From: Yersinia proxima
Lineage (GTDB): Bacteria; Pseudomonadota; Gammaproteobacteria; Enterobacterales; Enterobacteriaceae
Assembly: GCF_902170785.1 (NCBI RefSeq)
Contig: NZ_CABHYG010000007.1
Span: 1 to 51,049 of the forward strand
Direction of reading: 5' to 3'
Length of the DNA stretch: 51,049 bases
The translations under genes and the position numbers were made by a program. Below the pieces are notes generated by a model. That model saw only the letters and a program-made list of their open reading frames with translations, did no database searches and was not told the DNA's origin. Below, in pieces: positions 10,070 through 20,261 of the stretch. The stretch's first letter is position 1. Each line of letters begins with the position of its first letter.

Positions 10070-10915
10070 TTATTGTCGCGCCAGGCGGCCGGTTAATGGC
10101 ACAAAATCAGTATTGGAACGCCATGGATTGATATCCAGCCCTCCGCGACGGGTGTAGCGCGCATAAACTGACAGTGTCTCAGGCCGACAGAAACGCATAA
10201 TGTCATTGAAAATGCGTTCGACACATTGCTCGTGAAACTCATTATGATGGCGGAAAGAGATCAGATAGCGCAGTAAGGCTTCGCGGTTAATTTGCGGGCC
10301 ACTGTAGCTGATTTGGACTGAGCCCCAATCTGGTTGGTGGGTTATCAGGCAGTTAGATTTGAGTAAATGGCTAACCAAACTTTCTTCCACACGGTTTTTA
10401 CCCGCAGCACCTTGTAGATAATCGGCATTGAACTCATAGCTATCGATATGGATATCTTGCTCATCCAGACATTCTCCCGAGAAGTTGGCTATCGGTTTAT
10501 GTGTCATTTCATTCAGATGATATAGCGTGACACTCACTTCTCCTTGAGCACAGGCGGATAAATCCTGTTGCAAAGTGGTGCGTACACTTTCCCAGTCAGT
10601 AAATGCAGTTTGATTAAAACTGTTGAGGTAAAGTTTAAAACTCTTTGACTCAATAAGATTAACGCTATCAGCATTTAGGCTAATTTCACCCACAGCAACT
10701 TGTGGTAAGCCCTTACTGTTTAGCCAGGATAGCTCATACAATGTCCAGATATCAGCGCCATGAAAGGGCAGGTTATCGGGATATAAACCGAGAGGTTCGC
10801 GGTTCATACTGCGTGGCACGGCCTGCAATAAGGTCACGTCGTAGTGATCGCAATAGGCGGTGGGTTTGCCCAGCGTCAGTTCCGCCAGAGCCTTGTGGTC
10901 TTGATATGAAGACAT
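10070..10915 (-). CDS. queF: NADPH-dependent 7-cyano-7-deazaguanine reductase
   Basis: QueF reduces preQ0 to preQ1 with two NADPH in queuosine biosynthesis. The 281-residue product is the bimodular (type II) form with two tandem tunnelling-fold domains. Cys189 in [13 protein letters not shown] forms the thioimide with the nitrile, and Asp196 is the general acid; E. coli has Cys190 and Asp197. The QueF signature [11 protein letters not shown] (89-99) that binds NADPH lies in the N-terminal half. The gene is divergent from syd. Confidence 0.96.
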   Translation of the reverse strand: MSSYQDHKALAELTLGKPTAYCDHYDVTLLQAVPRSMNREPLGLYPDNLPFHGADIWTLYELSWLNSKGLPQVAVGEISLNADSVNLIESKSFKLYLNSFNQTAFTDWESVRTTLQQDLSACAQGEVSVTLYHLNEMTHKPIANFSGECLDEQDIHIDSYEFNADYLQGAAGKNRVEESLVSHLLKSNCLITHQPDWGSVQISYSGPQINREALLRYLISFRHHNEFHEQCVERIFNDIMRFCRPETLSVYARYTRRGGLDINPWRSNTDFVPLTGRLARQ

Positions 10916-11047
10916 GCTGTTCCCATGATGAGAGAAAGGTACAATAGCTGTAGTTTATCAATTAATGCCGCGTTTAACTGCATTTCTAAGTAGGGCAATG
11001 CCTTTTACCTGGATGCAGCGCAAGCCGCCGCGATACAGAGAATAAGA

Positions 11048-11599
11048 ATGGATCAGAACGTTTCAACGGCACTCAAGAGCTTTACTCAGCGCTATATTGA
11101 CTTATGGCAGCAGAAAACTGGGCGGCCACCTGCCAGTGAGGAGCTCTATGGGGTTCCTTCTCCCTGTAATATAGAAACTCAGGATAATCAGGTGTTCTGG
11201 TTGCCGCAGCCTTTTGTAGGCGGTGCCAATCTTGCCAATATTGAACGGGCACTGGAGATTCAGCTTCATCCAGATATCCATGAGTTTTATACCCAGCAAT
11301 ATGCCGGGGACATGAAAGCTGATTTAGGTGATCACCGCTTTACCTTGCTTCAGGTCTGGAGTGAAGACGATTTCATTCGTTTACAGGAAAATCTCATTGG
11401 CCATCTGGTGACACAGAAAAGGCTGAAACTCTCACCGACTCTGTTTTTAGCGACAACGGAATCGGAAATGACCATGGCTTCACTGTGTAATGTCAGTGGC
11501 AATGTGGTGTTAGAGGAGTTTGGTAGCGGTAAACGGACATTACTGGCATCGACTCTTGCTCATTTTCTGGATGCATTACGTCCTGTATTTACTGAATAA
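11048..11599 (+). CDS. syd: SecY-interacting protein Syd
   Basis: Syd is a peripheral cytoplasmic protein that binds SecY and is thought to monitor correct SecYEG assembly. The 183-residue product aligns over its whole length with E. coli Syd (181 aa). It shows the conserved N-terminal block ([15 protein letters not shown]) and the GxxRPP-like stretch [12 protein letters not shown]. It is followed by the regulatory region and RNA gene of csrB, the same order as in E. coli (syd-csrB-yqcC). No separate terminator is visible. Confidence 0.94.
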   Translation: MDQNVSTALKSFTQRYIDLWQQKTGRPPASEELYGVPSPCNIETQDNQVFWLPQPFVGGANLANIERALEIQLHPDIHEFYTQQYAGDMKADLGDHRFTLLQVWSEDDFIRLQENLIGHLVTQKRLKLSPTLFLATTESEMTMASLCNVSGNVVLEEFGSGKRTLLASTLAHFLDALRPVFTE

Positions 11600-11632
11600 A
11601 GATAAGATTATTGCCTATTCAAGCATAGCGTG

Positions 11633-11666
11633 TGTGAGACATCTCGCACACGCGCTGTGAGACATC
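11633..11666. promoter_or_regulatory. UvrY/SirA-type binding site upstream of csrB, with a repeated half-site
   Basis: TGTGAGACATCTCGCACA (11633-11650) is an 18-bp interrupted palindrome that matches the UvrY/SirA (GacA-family) operator known upstream of csrB in enterobacteria, a TGTGAGA half facing a complementary half. It is centred about 155 bp upstream of the expected csrB start. The left half TGTGAGACATC recurs 23 bp further on (11656-11666) without a good right half. UvrY, phosphorylated by BarA, activates csrB from such sites. Confidence 0.7.
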
Positions 11667-11796
11667 ACTTCTATTCCTTTTATGTGAAATTATTGTATTA
11701 GATTTATCTTCAATAAAATCATTTTGTTATAAACGTTCATTTTTTTATATATAAAAGCATCGCTCCCATTCTCCTTACAGTACCTTGTCTCTCTTT

Positions 11797-12147
11797 GTCG
11801 ATTAAGCGATCCTTTACTCGCCCGATAGGATCTGGCGGAAAGGAGGGTATCAGGATGGTGCCACTTCAGGATGAAGAACACAGGGACTGCTTAGGATGAG
11901 TGAAGGGATGTTTCAGGAAGAAACAAAGGACACCTCCAGGATGGAGATTGAGAGCCAGTTCAGGATGATTGGTGGGTTAGGATAACTTCAGGATTGACGC
12001 CGGGATGGTGTAGAACAATGCGACGGATTGCTGGTTAGGATAACCGCACGGAAAAGTTTTCAAGGATTGAGCAGGGAGCATCACTTTTAGCTGGATTGCT
12101 ATGAAACGAATAGAGGGGTACTGGTAAAACAGTACCCCTTTTTTTAT
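11797..12147 (+). ncRNA. csrB: CsrB RNA, antagonist of CsrA
   Basis: CsrB sequesters the translational regulator CsrA through many GGA motifs shown in hairpin loops. This stretch holds about 22 GGA triplets, most as AGGA or CAGGATG, in short repeated hairpins. Blocks such as AAAGGACACCTCCAGGATGG and the 3' segment GCAGGGAGCA match E. coli CsrB. It ends in the terminator at 12114-12145. The position between syd and yqcC is that of E. coli csrB. The 5' end is placed at GTCGATTAAG by similarity to the E. coli start GTCGACAGGG and could be off by several bases; the first 40 nt are diverged. There is no convincing open reading frame. Confidence 0.95.
12114..12145 (+). terminator. csrB terminator
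   Basis: AGGGGTACTG-GTAAAA-CAGTACCCCT is a perfect 10-bp stem running into seven T's (12139-12145). Confidence 0.95.
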
Positions 12148-12273
12148 CTTCATTTTGCTCAATACACTTCTGTCGACCAGGGGGGGAGTTTGGGCATCTT
12201 GTTCTTCAATGGTATGCTTGGCCGCCGTTGAACCAGCCCGGTGAATGGTTATTTTTTGGTTGAGAGCATAATC

Positions 12274-12606
12274 ATGAATACAGAAAATCAGGTGCGCCAG
12301 AGCCTACAGAATATCGAGCTTGCCATGCGAGCCATTGATCTTTGGCAATCAGTTCCACCACAAGCCGAGGCTTTTGAAAGTAATGAGCCTTTTAGCATTG
12401 ATACCATGGATGCTGAGCAGTGGTTGCAATGGGTACTTATCCCTCGGATGTATGCATTGTTGGAATCGAAAGGGCCACTCCCCACGCGTTTTGCTATTAC
12501 ACCCTATTTTGAAGAAGCGCTGACTGGTGAGGGGCGCCCAGATTGCACCTTGCTGCTGGTAGAATTACAGCGCCTCGATGACCTGCTGAATAAAGAAAAT
12601 CACTAA
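12274..12606 (+). CDS. yqcC: YqcC family protein
   Basis: This is a 110-residue cytoplasmic protein of the YqcC (DUF446) family, of unknown function. The family block EPFSIDTMDAEQWLQWVLIP is present in the middle of the protein. An in-frame GTG at 12241 would add 11 residues not found in homologues, so the ATG at 12274 is chosen. Its TAA stop overlaps the ATG of truC by one base (TAATG), so translation of the two is coupled. It is probably the first gene of yqcC-truC-yqcA, downstream of the csrB terminator. Confidence 0.9.
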   Translation: MNTENQVRQSLQNIELAMRAIDLWQSVPPQAEAFESNEPFSIDTMDAEQWLQWVLIPRMYALLESKGPLPTRFAITPYFEEALTGEGRPDCTLLLVELQRLDDLLNKENH

Positions 12607-13379
12607 TGCTGGAAATACTCTATCAAGACGAACATATAGTTGCGGTAAATAAACCTGCCGGCTGGTTAGTTCACCGCAGTTGGCTGGATAGCAATGAAAC
12701 CGTATTTGTCATGCAAACAGTACGTGATCAAATTGGCCAGCATGTTTATACAGTTCATCGCCTGGACCGCCCGACATCGGGTGTACTGCTAATGGCGCTG
12801 TCCAGCGATGTGGCTCGTGCCCTTTCGTTGCAATTTGAACAACATCAAATTCAGAAAGTTTATCATGCAGTTGTTCGTGGATATGTGTTAGACGATGGCA
12901 CTATTGATTATGAGATGACTGAAGAGCTAGACAAGATTGCGGATAAATTCGCTCGCCCCGATAAGGCACCACAGCCTTCAGTGACCCATTATCAGGCCCT
13001 GGCTCAAGTAGAAGTACCTATTGCCATTGGGCGCTATGATACTGCGCGCTATAGTTTAATGGAGTTAAAACCAGAAACAGGCCGCAAACATCAACTTCGC
13101 CGGCATATGGCGCATATTCGCCACCCGATCATCGGTGATAGCACCCACGGCGATTTGCGTCAGAATCGTGGGATTGCAGAGCATTTTGATTGCTCACGAC
13201 TCATGCTTCATGCCAGCCATTTGTATCTGAATCATCCTGTAACTGGAGTGCCACTCAGTTTGACTGCGCGTTGGGATGAGTCCTGGCATCATCTGATGTC
13301 ACACTTTGGTTGGCTGGGTATTGTCCCTCATCTTGAAAAGGTTGAGTTTGCGGCAACAGCGAGTCAGGATAGCGCGTAA
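12606..13379 (+). CDS. truC: tRNA pseudouridine(65) synthase
   Basis: TruC isomerises uridine 65 in the T stem of certain tRNAs. The 257-residue product is a RluA-family pseudouridine synthase without an S4 domain. The catalytic aspartate is Asp54 in HRLDRPTSGVLL, and the motifs LKPETGRKHQLRRHMAH and HPIIGDSTHGD follow in the expected order. The start overlaps the yqcC stop by one base. The C-terminus is close to the E. coli length (260 aa). Confidence 0.95.
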   Translation: MLEILYQDEHIVAVNKPAGWLVHRSWLDSNETVFVMQTVRDQIGQHVYTVHRLDRPTSGVLLMALSSDVARALSLQFEQHQIQKVYHAVVRGYVLDDGTIDYEMTEELDKIADKFARPDKAPQPSVTHYQALAQVEVPIAIGRYDTARYSLMELKPETGRKHQLRRHMAHIRHPIIGDSTHGDLRQNRGIAEHFDCSRLMLHASHLYLNHPVTGVPLSLTARWDESWHHLMSHFGWLGIVPHLEKVEFAATASQDSA

Positions 13380-13406
13380 CTTTTCTCGTTAAAGGAAATA
13401 TCTTTT

Positions 13407-13856
13407 ATGGCTCAGGTCGGGATTTTTGTCGGCACTGTGTACGGCAACTCACTGCTAGTCGCAGAAGAAGCTGAGAGTATACTGAAAGAACAAGGGCATG
13501 AGGTTAAAGTGTTCGATGAGGGCACGTTAGAGGCCTGGCAGTATTATCGTCAACATTATGCACTGGTGGTAACTTCGACAACCGGACAGGGTGATTTCCC
13601 AGATAGCATTGCTTCGCTTTTTGTCGCTGTCCGTGATCAGGTTGGATTCCAGCCAGAATTGCGTTATGGCATCATTGCGTTGGGTGACAGCAGTTATGAT
13701 AACTTCTGCGGAGCCGGGCGCGCATTTGATGAATTACTGCAAGAGCAGGGCGCGACACGCATTGGCGAAAGGCTAGAGATTGATGCCATTGAACATCCGG
13801 AACCTGAGGTTGTTTCAGCTTCTTGGGTGGAGCAATGGGGTCGTCTACTTCAATAA
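13407..13856 (+). CDS. yqcA: short-chain flavodoxin YqcA
   Basis: YqcA is a 149-residue flavodoxin. The FMN phosphate-binding loop GTVYGNS is at residues 9-15, and the isoalloxazine-contacting loops are [10 protein letters not shown] and [12 protein letters not shown]. It belongs to the MioC/YqcA branch; its redox partners are not settled. It is the last gene of the E. coli 63-min type block in this window. After it the gene order jumps to a different part of the E. coli map. Confidence 0.94.
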   Translation: MAQVGIFVGTVYGNSLLVAEEAESILKEQGHEVKVFDEGTLEAWQYYRQHYALVVTSTTGQGDFPDSIASLFVAVRDQVGFQPELRYGIIALGDSSYDNFCGAGRAFDELLQEQGATRIGERLEIDAIEHPEPEVVSASWVEQWGRLLQ

Positions 13857-13873
13857 CTGTTTATTTCAATAAT

Positions 13874-13911
13874 TATACCCACCATGCTTTAACTCGAACT
13901 ATTTAGGGTAT
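13874..13911. repeat. collapsed ERIC remnant (fused termini)
   Basis: TATACCCACCATGCTTTAAC is joined directly to CTCGAACTATTTAGGGTATT. These match the right and left ends of the full ERIC copy at 7424-7550 read as inverted ends, with the roughly 90-bp centre missing. The result is a 38-bp imperfect palindrome. It sits in the 144-bp gap between yqcA and yaeH, at the change of synteny block. Confidence 0.6.
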
Positions 13912-14000
13912 TAATTCTTTACTCATGAAGTTGCAGGTGAGAGCGATGTTTATTCACCTGCAACCCCCATGACTTTAGTGATACAACCTACGCCACTGAT

Positions 14001-14390
14001 TTAGCGACCGCTGGTTAGTTTTTCCAGGTCAGCTTCAATCTCGGCAATCTTATTAGTCACTACACTCTCTAAATGACGTAAGTCATCCAGAATCTTACGT
14101 TTCAAATCAACTTCAACTTGATCGCGTTTACACAGTTGATCAAGTTCATCAATGACATAGCGTAGATTTGGGTTGATTTCATTGATTTCTTTATAGCCAT
14201 GACCCGCATTATCAGCAACCACAGTTTTGCGTTGGCGTGGGTATTTGAACTTCACACTCTTAGCAAAAAATTCACCTTTATCTTTGCGGAAGTAAATTTT
14301 CAGAATGTCGTTATTGGCCTCCTGACGCAGGCTATAGCGATCGACATCTTCTGGTTGTGTGATTCCTAAGCTTTTCAGATTGTCATACAT
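14001..14390 (-). CDS. yaeH: DUF3461 family protein YaeH
   Basis: This is a 129-residue cytoplasmic protein of the UPF0325/YaeH family, of unknown function. It is almost identical to E. coli YaeH over its length (for example [15 protein letters not shown] and [14 protein letters not shown]). The C-terminal third ([22 protein letters not shown]) is strongly helical and may form a coiled coil. It lies downstream of dapD on the same strand, separated by the dapD terminator, so it probably has its own promoter in 14391-14470. Confidence 0.93.
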   Translation of the reverse strand: MYDNLKSLGITQPEDVDRYSLRQEANNDILKIYFRKDKGEFFAKSVKFKYPRQRKTVVADNAGHGYKEINEINPNLRYVIDELDQLCKRDQVEVDLKRKILDDLRHLESVVTNKIAEIEADLEKLTSGR

Positions 14391-14473
14391 AGCGCCACCT
14401 TTTTAGTTTTATATTCCACAGTTTATGATTATGACGGTAATTTTCGCCAAAGAATGTGATTAACCCACAAGGC

Positions 14474-14505
14474 AAAAAAATAGCGGGGATTAGCCCGCTA
14501 TTTTT
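14474..14505 (-). terminator. Rho-independent terminator of dapD
   Basis: On the minus strand AAAAATAGCGGG-CTAAT-CCCGCTATTTTTTT forms a long stem with a T-tail, four bases after the dapD stop. Being nearly symmetrical it could work in both directions. Confidence 0.88.
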
Positions 14506-14509
14506 AATC

Positions 14510-15334
14510 TTAGTCGATAGTGCGTAATAACTCATTGATGCCGACTTTTCCGCGGGTCTTCGCGTCAACTTTCTTCACGATAACCGCGCAGTACAGGCTA
14601 TAGCTGCCGTCTTTCGATGGTAAATTACCCGAAACAACGACCGAGCCTGCGGGAACACGACCATAATGGATTTCGCCTGTTTCGCGATCATAAATACGGG
14701 TGCTTTGACCGATAAATACGCCCATGGAAATAACTGAGCCTTCTTCAACGATAACCCCTTCGACCACTTCTGAACGTGCGCCGACAAAGCAGTTGTCTTC
14801 GATAATAGTTGGGTTAGCTTGCAGTGGCTCCAACACGCCACCAATACCAACACCACCAGACAAGTGAACGTTCTTACCGATTTGTGCGCAAGAACCCACA
14901 GTTGCCCATGTGTCGACCATGGTGCCTTCGTCAACAAAAGCCCCGATATTAACGTAGGAAGGCATTAGTACAGTATTGCGCGCAATGAATGCGCCCTTAC
15001 GCACGGTTGCCGGTGGTACTACACGGAAGCCTTCACGTTGGAAACGGGCTTCATCATAGCCAGCAAATTTCATTGGGACTTTATCGTAGTAACGCGTTTC
15101 TGCACCTTCCATGACTTGATTGTCATTGATGCGAAAAGATAGCAGCACGGCTTTTTTCAGCCACTGATGGGTAACCCACTGACCGTCAATCTTTTCTGCA
15201 ACCCGCAGAGCACCGGTATCCAGTAAATCAATTACATGGTTAATCGCTTCGCGCGTGACGGTATCAACATTCGCCGGAGTTATATCTGCACGGCGTTCGA
15301 AAGCGGTTTCAATAACGTTCTGTAGTTGCTGCAT
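14510..15334 (-). CDS. dapD: tetrahydrodipicolinate N-succinyltransferase
   Basis: DapD transfers succinyl from succinyl-CoA to tetrahydrodipicolinate in lysine and meso-diaminopimelate synthesis, which also feeds peptidoglycan. The protein is 274 aa from the chosen ATG ([20 protein letters not shown]), equal to E. coli. An in-frame start at 15400 would add 22 unsupported residues. An N-terminal helical domain precedes a left-handed beta-helix of hexapeptide repeats (about residues 105-225). The conserved segments [20 protein letters not shown] and [13 protein letters not shown] line the active site. The ribosome-binding site is AGGAAAGAG. Confidence 0.96.
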   Translation of the reverse strand: MQQLQNVIETAFERRADITPANVDTVTREAINHVIDLLDTGALRVAEKIDGQWVTHQWLKKAVLLSFRINDNQVMEGAETRYYDKVPMKFAGYDEARFQREGFRVVPPATVRKGAFIARNTVLMPSYVNIGAFVDEGTMVDTWATVGSCAQIGKNVHLSGGVGIGGVLEPLQANPTIIEDNCFVGARSEVVEGVIVEEGSVISMGVFIGQSTRIYDRETGEIHYGRVPAGSVVVSGNLPSKDGSYSLYCAVIVKKVDAKTRGKVGINELLRTID

Positions 15335-15452
15335 ACTGTTCTCTTTCCTGATGTTTTTACCCTTTGCTTGAAGCCATTGCAGTGTAAGCAATAACGTCAA
15401 TGATCTTGGGTGGTCGATTGTAAGAAAATTAATGACTAAAAAGTTATTTGTA

Positions 15453-18131
15453 TCACAGTTTATCGTTCGGATTGAGGGTATCTGTCAACCGTTGTGCTAA
15501 TTCACGACGCGTTTCAATGCTTAAAGCACGGCGATCCTTATCAGCTAACACAAATAAATCCTCAACACGCTCGCCGATTGTGGTGATACGCGCACTATGC
15601 AGTGATAACCCTAAATCAGCGAAAATGTCACCGACGCGTGCCAGTAAGCCTGGCTGGTCTAGAGCAATAAGCTCCAGATAAGTCCGGCGTTCGTTGTGCG
15701 TTGGTAAGAAGTTGGTTTCAGTCGGTACACTGAAATGACGTAATTTGGGCGATAAACGTCTTACCCGTGGGTGTTGATAGTTTTGCCGGGTCATCGCTTG
15801 CTGCAAGGCATGGATGATTATAGGGTGCCTATCTTGCGCTAATGGGCTGCCATCAGGTTCCAATACAATGAAGGTATCCATCGCCATGCCATCCCGGTTG
15901 GTAAAAATCTGTGCGTCATGGACACTCAGGTTGCGGCGATCTAGCTCACCAACTACGGCGGCAAATAACGACGGGCGATCAGGGCACCAGATAAAGATTT
16001 CAGTCCCACCACGAGTTGCCTGGCGGCTTACCAATACCAATGGTTTTGTTGAGTCATGTTCCAGTAGATGGCGAGCATGCCAGGCTAATTGATTGGGTGA
16101 ATGACGCAGGAAATAATCCGCCCGACAGCGGCTCCAGATATGGTGCAGCGCTTCTTCATCAATATTATCCATGCGCAGCAGTGCTAACGCCTGAAGCCGA
16201 TGATGGCGGACGCGTTCACGTAAATCCGGGCTGTTTTGCATACCGCGACGCAGCTGTTTCTCTGTAGCGAAATAAAGTTCGCGCAGCAGGCTTTGTTTCC
16301 AGCTATTCCACAGGTTTTCATTGGTGGCACAAATATCAGCTACTGTCAGGCTGACTAAATAGCGCAAGCGGGTTTCACTTTGTACTTCTGCTGAAAATTG
16401 CTGAATAACCGCCGGGTCTTGAATATCCCGACGTTGAGCGGTTACTGACATTAATAAATGGCAACGGACTAGCCAGGCAACAAGCTGTGCCTCGCGGGAG
16501 TTCAGCCCATGCTGCTCGGCAAATTCCAGTACATCGTGCGCGCCCAATATGGAATGATCTCCCCCCCGTCCTTTGGCGATATCGTGGAACAGTGCTGCCA
16601 GTAACAACAATTCCGGTTGAGGCAAGCGCGGATAAAGTTCGACACAAAGAGGGTGACGCGGGCGGGTGGCTTCATCGGCAAAACTTTCGAGTTTAAGTAA
16701 CACTCGGATTGTATGTTCATCGACGGTATAAGCATGAAACAGGTCAAACTGCATCTGCCCGACAATACTGCCCCACTGCGGCATATAAGCCCACAGCACA
16801 CTGTGGCGATGCATAGGTAATAGCGCTCGGGAAACGGCACCCGGATGGCGTAAAATGGCCATAAACAGTTTGCGTGCTTCAGGGATATTACATAATGGCT
16901 GCTTCAGGTGCCGGCGCGCATGGCGTAAACGACGTACCGTGGTGGAGTAAATACCTTTAATATCCTGATTGCGCACCATGAGATAAAACATGCGCATAAT
17001 GGCTTCAGGTTTCTCAACAAAGAGATTTTCATCACGCAAATCGATTAAATCGCCACGTAATTGAAATTCATCATCCAGCGGCCGCGGTTTCTCATTGGCA
17101 TCCAGCGCCAATATGGCTTCATCAAATAGCTGTAACAGCATGTTGTTCAGCTCACTGACCCGGCGAGTCATACGATAAAAATCTTTCATCATGCGTTCGA
17201 CTGGCTCATTCCCTTCGCCCTGATATTGCAAAAGTTGGGCAACACTCAGTTGGCGGTCAAACAGCAGGCGGTTATCGTAGCGGGTGAGTACCAAATGTAA
17301 GGCAAAGCGGATACGCCACAAAAAACTTTGGCTTTCAATCAGTTCGTTGCGCTCGGCTTTAGTGAGAAAACCAAAATCAACCATCTCACTTAATGACGTC
17401 GCGCCAAAATGGCGGCGGGCAACCCACTGAAGAGTATGAATATCCCTTAATCCACCGGGGCTGCTTTTGATATCCGGTTCCAGATTATAACTGGTGCCGT
17501 GATAACGTTTATGCCGCTCTTGTTGCTCCACCACTTTGGCATGGAAAAATTTTGGCGAGGGCCAGAAATTATCGCTGAAAATATGTTTTTGCATCTGTAG
17601 GAATAGAGCAACATCGCCACAAATGAGGCGCGATTCAATCATATTGGTAGCAACAGTGAGGTCAGCCAAGCCTTCCAGCAAACACTCTTCCAGTGTGCGT
17701 ACACTATGGCCAACTTCCAGTTTCAGATCCCAGAGTAAGGTGATCAACTGGCCGACGCGCTGCGCGTGTTCATCATTAAGCCGCTGTTTGGACAGAATCA
17801 GCACATCAATATCTGAAAGCGGGTGCAGCTCGCCGCGGCCGTAACCACCGACGGCGACCAGAGCGGTTTCTGGCACGTCATCGAAGCCATAGAATGTCCA
17901 CAGTCGGCCTAACAGGCGATCAATGTAATCACTGCGCGCAGCAATTAATGTCTCCGCGCTGATTCCTCCATTGAATGCATCCGCCAACCAGGACTGGAAA
18001 GTCTCCAATCGTTGCTTAAGTTCTGGGCAATTAAGCTCGCTATCAAGATATGTTGTCGGTGATGTGGGCTGCTCAGGAATGACCTTCGTTACCACGGGAG
18101 GTACAGAGTGCTCGGTGTGATTGTCAGACAT
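15453..18131 (-). CDS. glnD: bifunctional PII uridylyltransferase/uridylyl-removing enzyme
   Basis: GlnD senses glutamine: it uridylylates PII proteins when glutamine is low and removes UMP when it is high, controlling glutamine synthetase and NtrC. The 892-residue protein has, in order, a nucleotidyltransferase domain with [15 protein letters not shown] (about 95-109), a PII-UTase linker, an HD phosphohydrolase domain ([13 protein letters not shown] near 516) and two C-terminal ACT domains (starting near 710 and 820) that bind glutamine. Length and order equal E. coli GlnD (890 aa). It lies between map and dapD on the same strand. Confidence 0.97.
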   Translation of the reverse strand: MSDNHTEHSVPPVVTKVIPEQPTSPTTYLDSELNCPELKQRLETFQSWLADAFNGGISAETLIAARSDYIDRLLGRLWTFYGFDDVPETALVAVGGYGRGELHPLSDIDVLILSKQRLNDEHAQRVGQLITLLWDLKLEVGHSVRTLEECLLEGLADLTVATNMIESRLICGDVALFLQMQKHIFSDNFWPSPKFFHAKVVEQQERHKRYHGTSYNLEPDIKSSPGGLRDIHTLQWVARRHFGATSLSEMVDFGFLTKAERNELIESQSFLWRIRFALHLVLTRYDNRLLFDRQLSVAQLLQYQGEGNEPVERMMKDFYRMTRRVSELNNMLLQLFDEAILALDANEKPRPLDDEFQLRGDLIDLRDENLFVEKPEAIMRMFYLMVRNQDIKGIYSTTVRRLRHARRHLKQPLCNIPEARKLFMAILRHPGAVSRALLPMHRHSVLWAYMPQWGSIVGQMQFDLFHAYTVDEHTIRVLLKLESFADEATRPRHPLCVELYPRLPQPELLLLAALFHDIAKGRGGDHSILGAHDVLEFAEQHGLNSREAQLVAWLVRCHLLMSVTAQRRDIQDPAVIQQFSAEVQSETRLRYLVSLTVADICATNENLWNSWKQSLLRELYFATEKQLRRGMQNSPDLRERVRHHRLQALALLRMDNIDEEALHHIWSRCRADYFLRHSPNQLAWHARHLLEHDSTKPLVLVSRQATRGGTEIFIWCPDRPSLFAAVVGELDRRNLSVHDAQIFTNRDGMAMDTFIVLEPDGSPLAQDRHPIIIHALQQAMTRQNYQHPRVRRLSPKLRHFSVPTETNFLPTHNERRTYLELIALDQPGLLARVGDIFADLGLSLHSARITTIGERVEDLFVLADKDRRALSIETRRELAQRLTDTLNPNDKL

Positions 18132-18160
18132 ATGCTTACCCGGTAAAAGACGCAGCCCAT

Positions 18161-18184
18161 AAAAAAGCCGGCGGCTGCCGGCTT
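18161..18184 (-). terminator. Rho-independent terminator of map
   Basis: On the minus strand AAGCCGGC-AGCC-GCCGGCTT is followed by TTTT (six T's from 18166 to 18161, counting the stem end). It lies just after the map stop codon and before the glnD start. Confidence 0.88.
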
Positions 18185-18191
18185 ATCATTA

Positions 18192-18983
18192 TTACTCGTG
18201 CGTTATGATGTTGGGGATGGTGTCATCCTTGCGCAACGTCATTATTTCGCAGCCGTTATCAGTTACCACAATAGTATGCTCATACTGCGCCGACAAGCTG
18301 CGATCTTTAGTTTTTACTGTCCAACCGTCTTTCATGGTGCGGATGCGGTAATCGCCAGCATTGACCATAGGTTCAATGGTGAAAGCCATACCGGCTTGCA
18401 GCACAACGCCACCATCATCAGCATCATAATGCAGAACCTGTGGCTCCTCATGGAAACCTTCACCAATGCCGTGACCACAATATTCACGCACCACTGAGAA
18501 GTTTTCTGCTTCTACAAACTTCTGGATTTCTTTGCCCAAGGTGCGCAGACGGATGCCCGGTTTAACCATTTTGATGGCCAGATACAGGCTCTCTTGTGTC
18601 ACACGGCACAAGCGCTCACCAAGAATGGTTGGCTTACCGACAATAAACATTTTTGATGTGTCGCCATGAAAACCATCTTTAATCACGGTAACGTCAATAT
18701 TGACGATATCGCCATCTTTCAGGACTTTTTCGTCACTTGGAATACCGTGGCAGATAACTTCATTTACCGAGATACAGACTGATTTCGGAAAACCGTGATA
18801 ACCGAGACAAGCTGAAATGGCTTGCTGGTGGTTGGTGATATGGTCGTGACAAATACGATCAAGTTCGCCAGTGGTGACGCCTGGTTTGACGTGAGGCTCA
18901 ATGATTTCCAGCACTTCAGCAGCCAAGCGGCCAGCAACGCGCATTTTTTGAATATCTTCAGGTGTTTTGATTGAGATTGCCAT
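18192..18983 (-). CDS. map: methionine aminopeptidase, type I
   Basis: Map removes the initiator methionine from new proteins when the second residue is small. The 263-residue product has the pita-bread fold and keeps the full set of metal ligands at E. coli numbering: Asp97, Asp108, His171, Glu204 and Glu235. Substrate-contacting His79 is also present. No N-terminal zinc finger precedes the domain, which fits the bacterial type Ia form. It is divergent from rpsB, as in E. coli, sharing a 425-bp intergenic region. Confidence 0.97.
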   Translation of the reverse strand: MAISIKTPEDIQKMRVAGRLAAEVLEIIEPHVKPGVTTGELDRICHDHITNHQQAISACLGYHGFPKSVCISVNEVICHGIPSDEKVLKDGDIVNIDVTVIKDGFHGDTSKMFIVGKPTILGERLCRVTQESLYLAIKMVKPGIRLRTLGKEIQKFVEAENFSVVREYCGHGIGEGFHEEPQVLHYDADDGGVVLQAGMAFTIEPMVNAGDYRIRTMKDGWTVKTKDRSLSAQYEHTIVVTDNGCEIMTLRKDDTIPNIITHE

Positions 18984-19158
18984 GCAAAAGTGTCCGTAGG
19001 GGCTATAAATGACCAGCCGCCGTTAGTAAATAGGTATAAATAAGCAGGTGAATATCGATTAATAAAAAATTTACGCTAAAAATCTGCGCTAATGGTATCA
19101 GCCCTGCAATTTACTGCCAAACTTTCGTTTGCGCTGACGAGACTAAATTCAACAAAAG

Positions 19159-19188
19159 TTGGTGTGTTGTGGCTGTTTATGGTATAAA
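19159..19188 (+). promoter_or_regulatory. promoter of rpsB-tsf
   Basis: TATAAA (19183-19188) is preceded by GG and has a weak -35 TTGGTG (19159-19164) at 18 bp. It is followed by the GC-rich discriminator GCGCGCC. Such a discriminator is typical of ribosomal promoters under ppGpp control. The start would be near 19195, giving a leader of about 214 nt. Confidence 0.6.
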
Positions 19189-19194
19189 GCGCGC

Positions 19195-20134
<940 letters not shown>

Positions 20135-20187
20135 TAAGTCAGGCTCGTCGTGAGCCCTTATTAACCAGGTATTGAATATGTTGGTTA

Positions 20188-20211
20188 GGGGGCCTTTTAT
20201 AGGCCCCCTTT
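20188..20211 (+). terminator. rpsB-tsf intergenic hairpin (attenuator)
   Basis: GGGGGCC (20188-20194) pairs with GGCCCCC (20202-20208) around a T-rich loop and is followed by only three T's. E. coli has partial termination between rpsB and tsf, and this hairpin probably plays the same part, lowering tsf expression relative to rpsB. Confidence 0.7.
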
Positions 20212-20261
20212 GCGTATCTAATGTGAGATCTTGTTTTCACAAGAGAACCGAGGAAATTGAA

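Noticed and set aside
11628-11653. Strong hairpin after syd (GCGTGTGTGAG/CTCGCACACGC) as a syd terminator
   Set aside because: No T-run follows, and the core TGTGAGACATCTCGCACA fits the UvrY/SirA operator expected upstream of csrB better.
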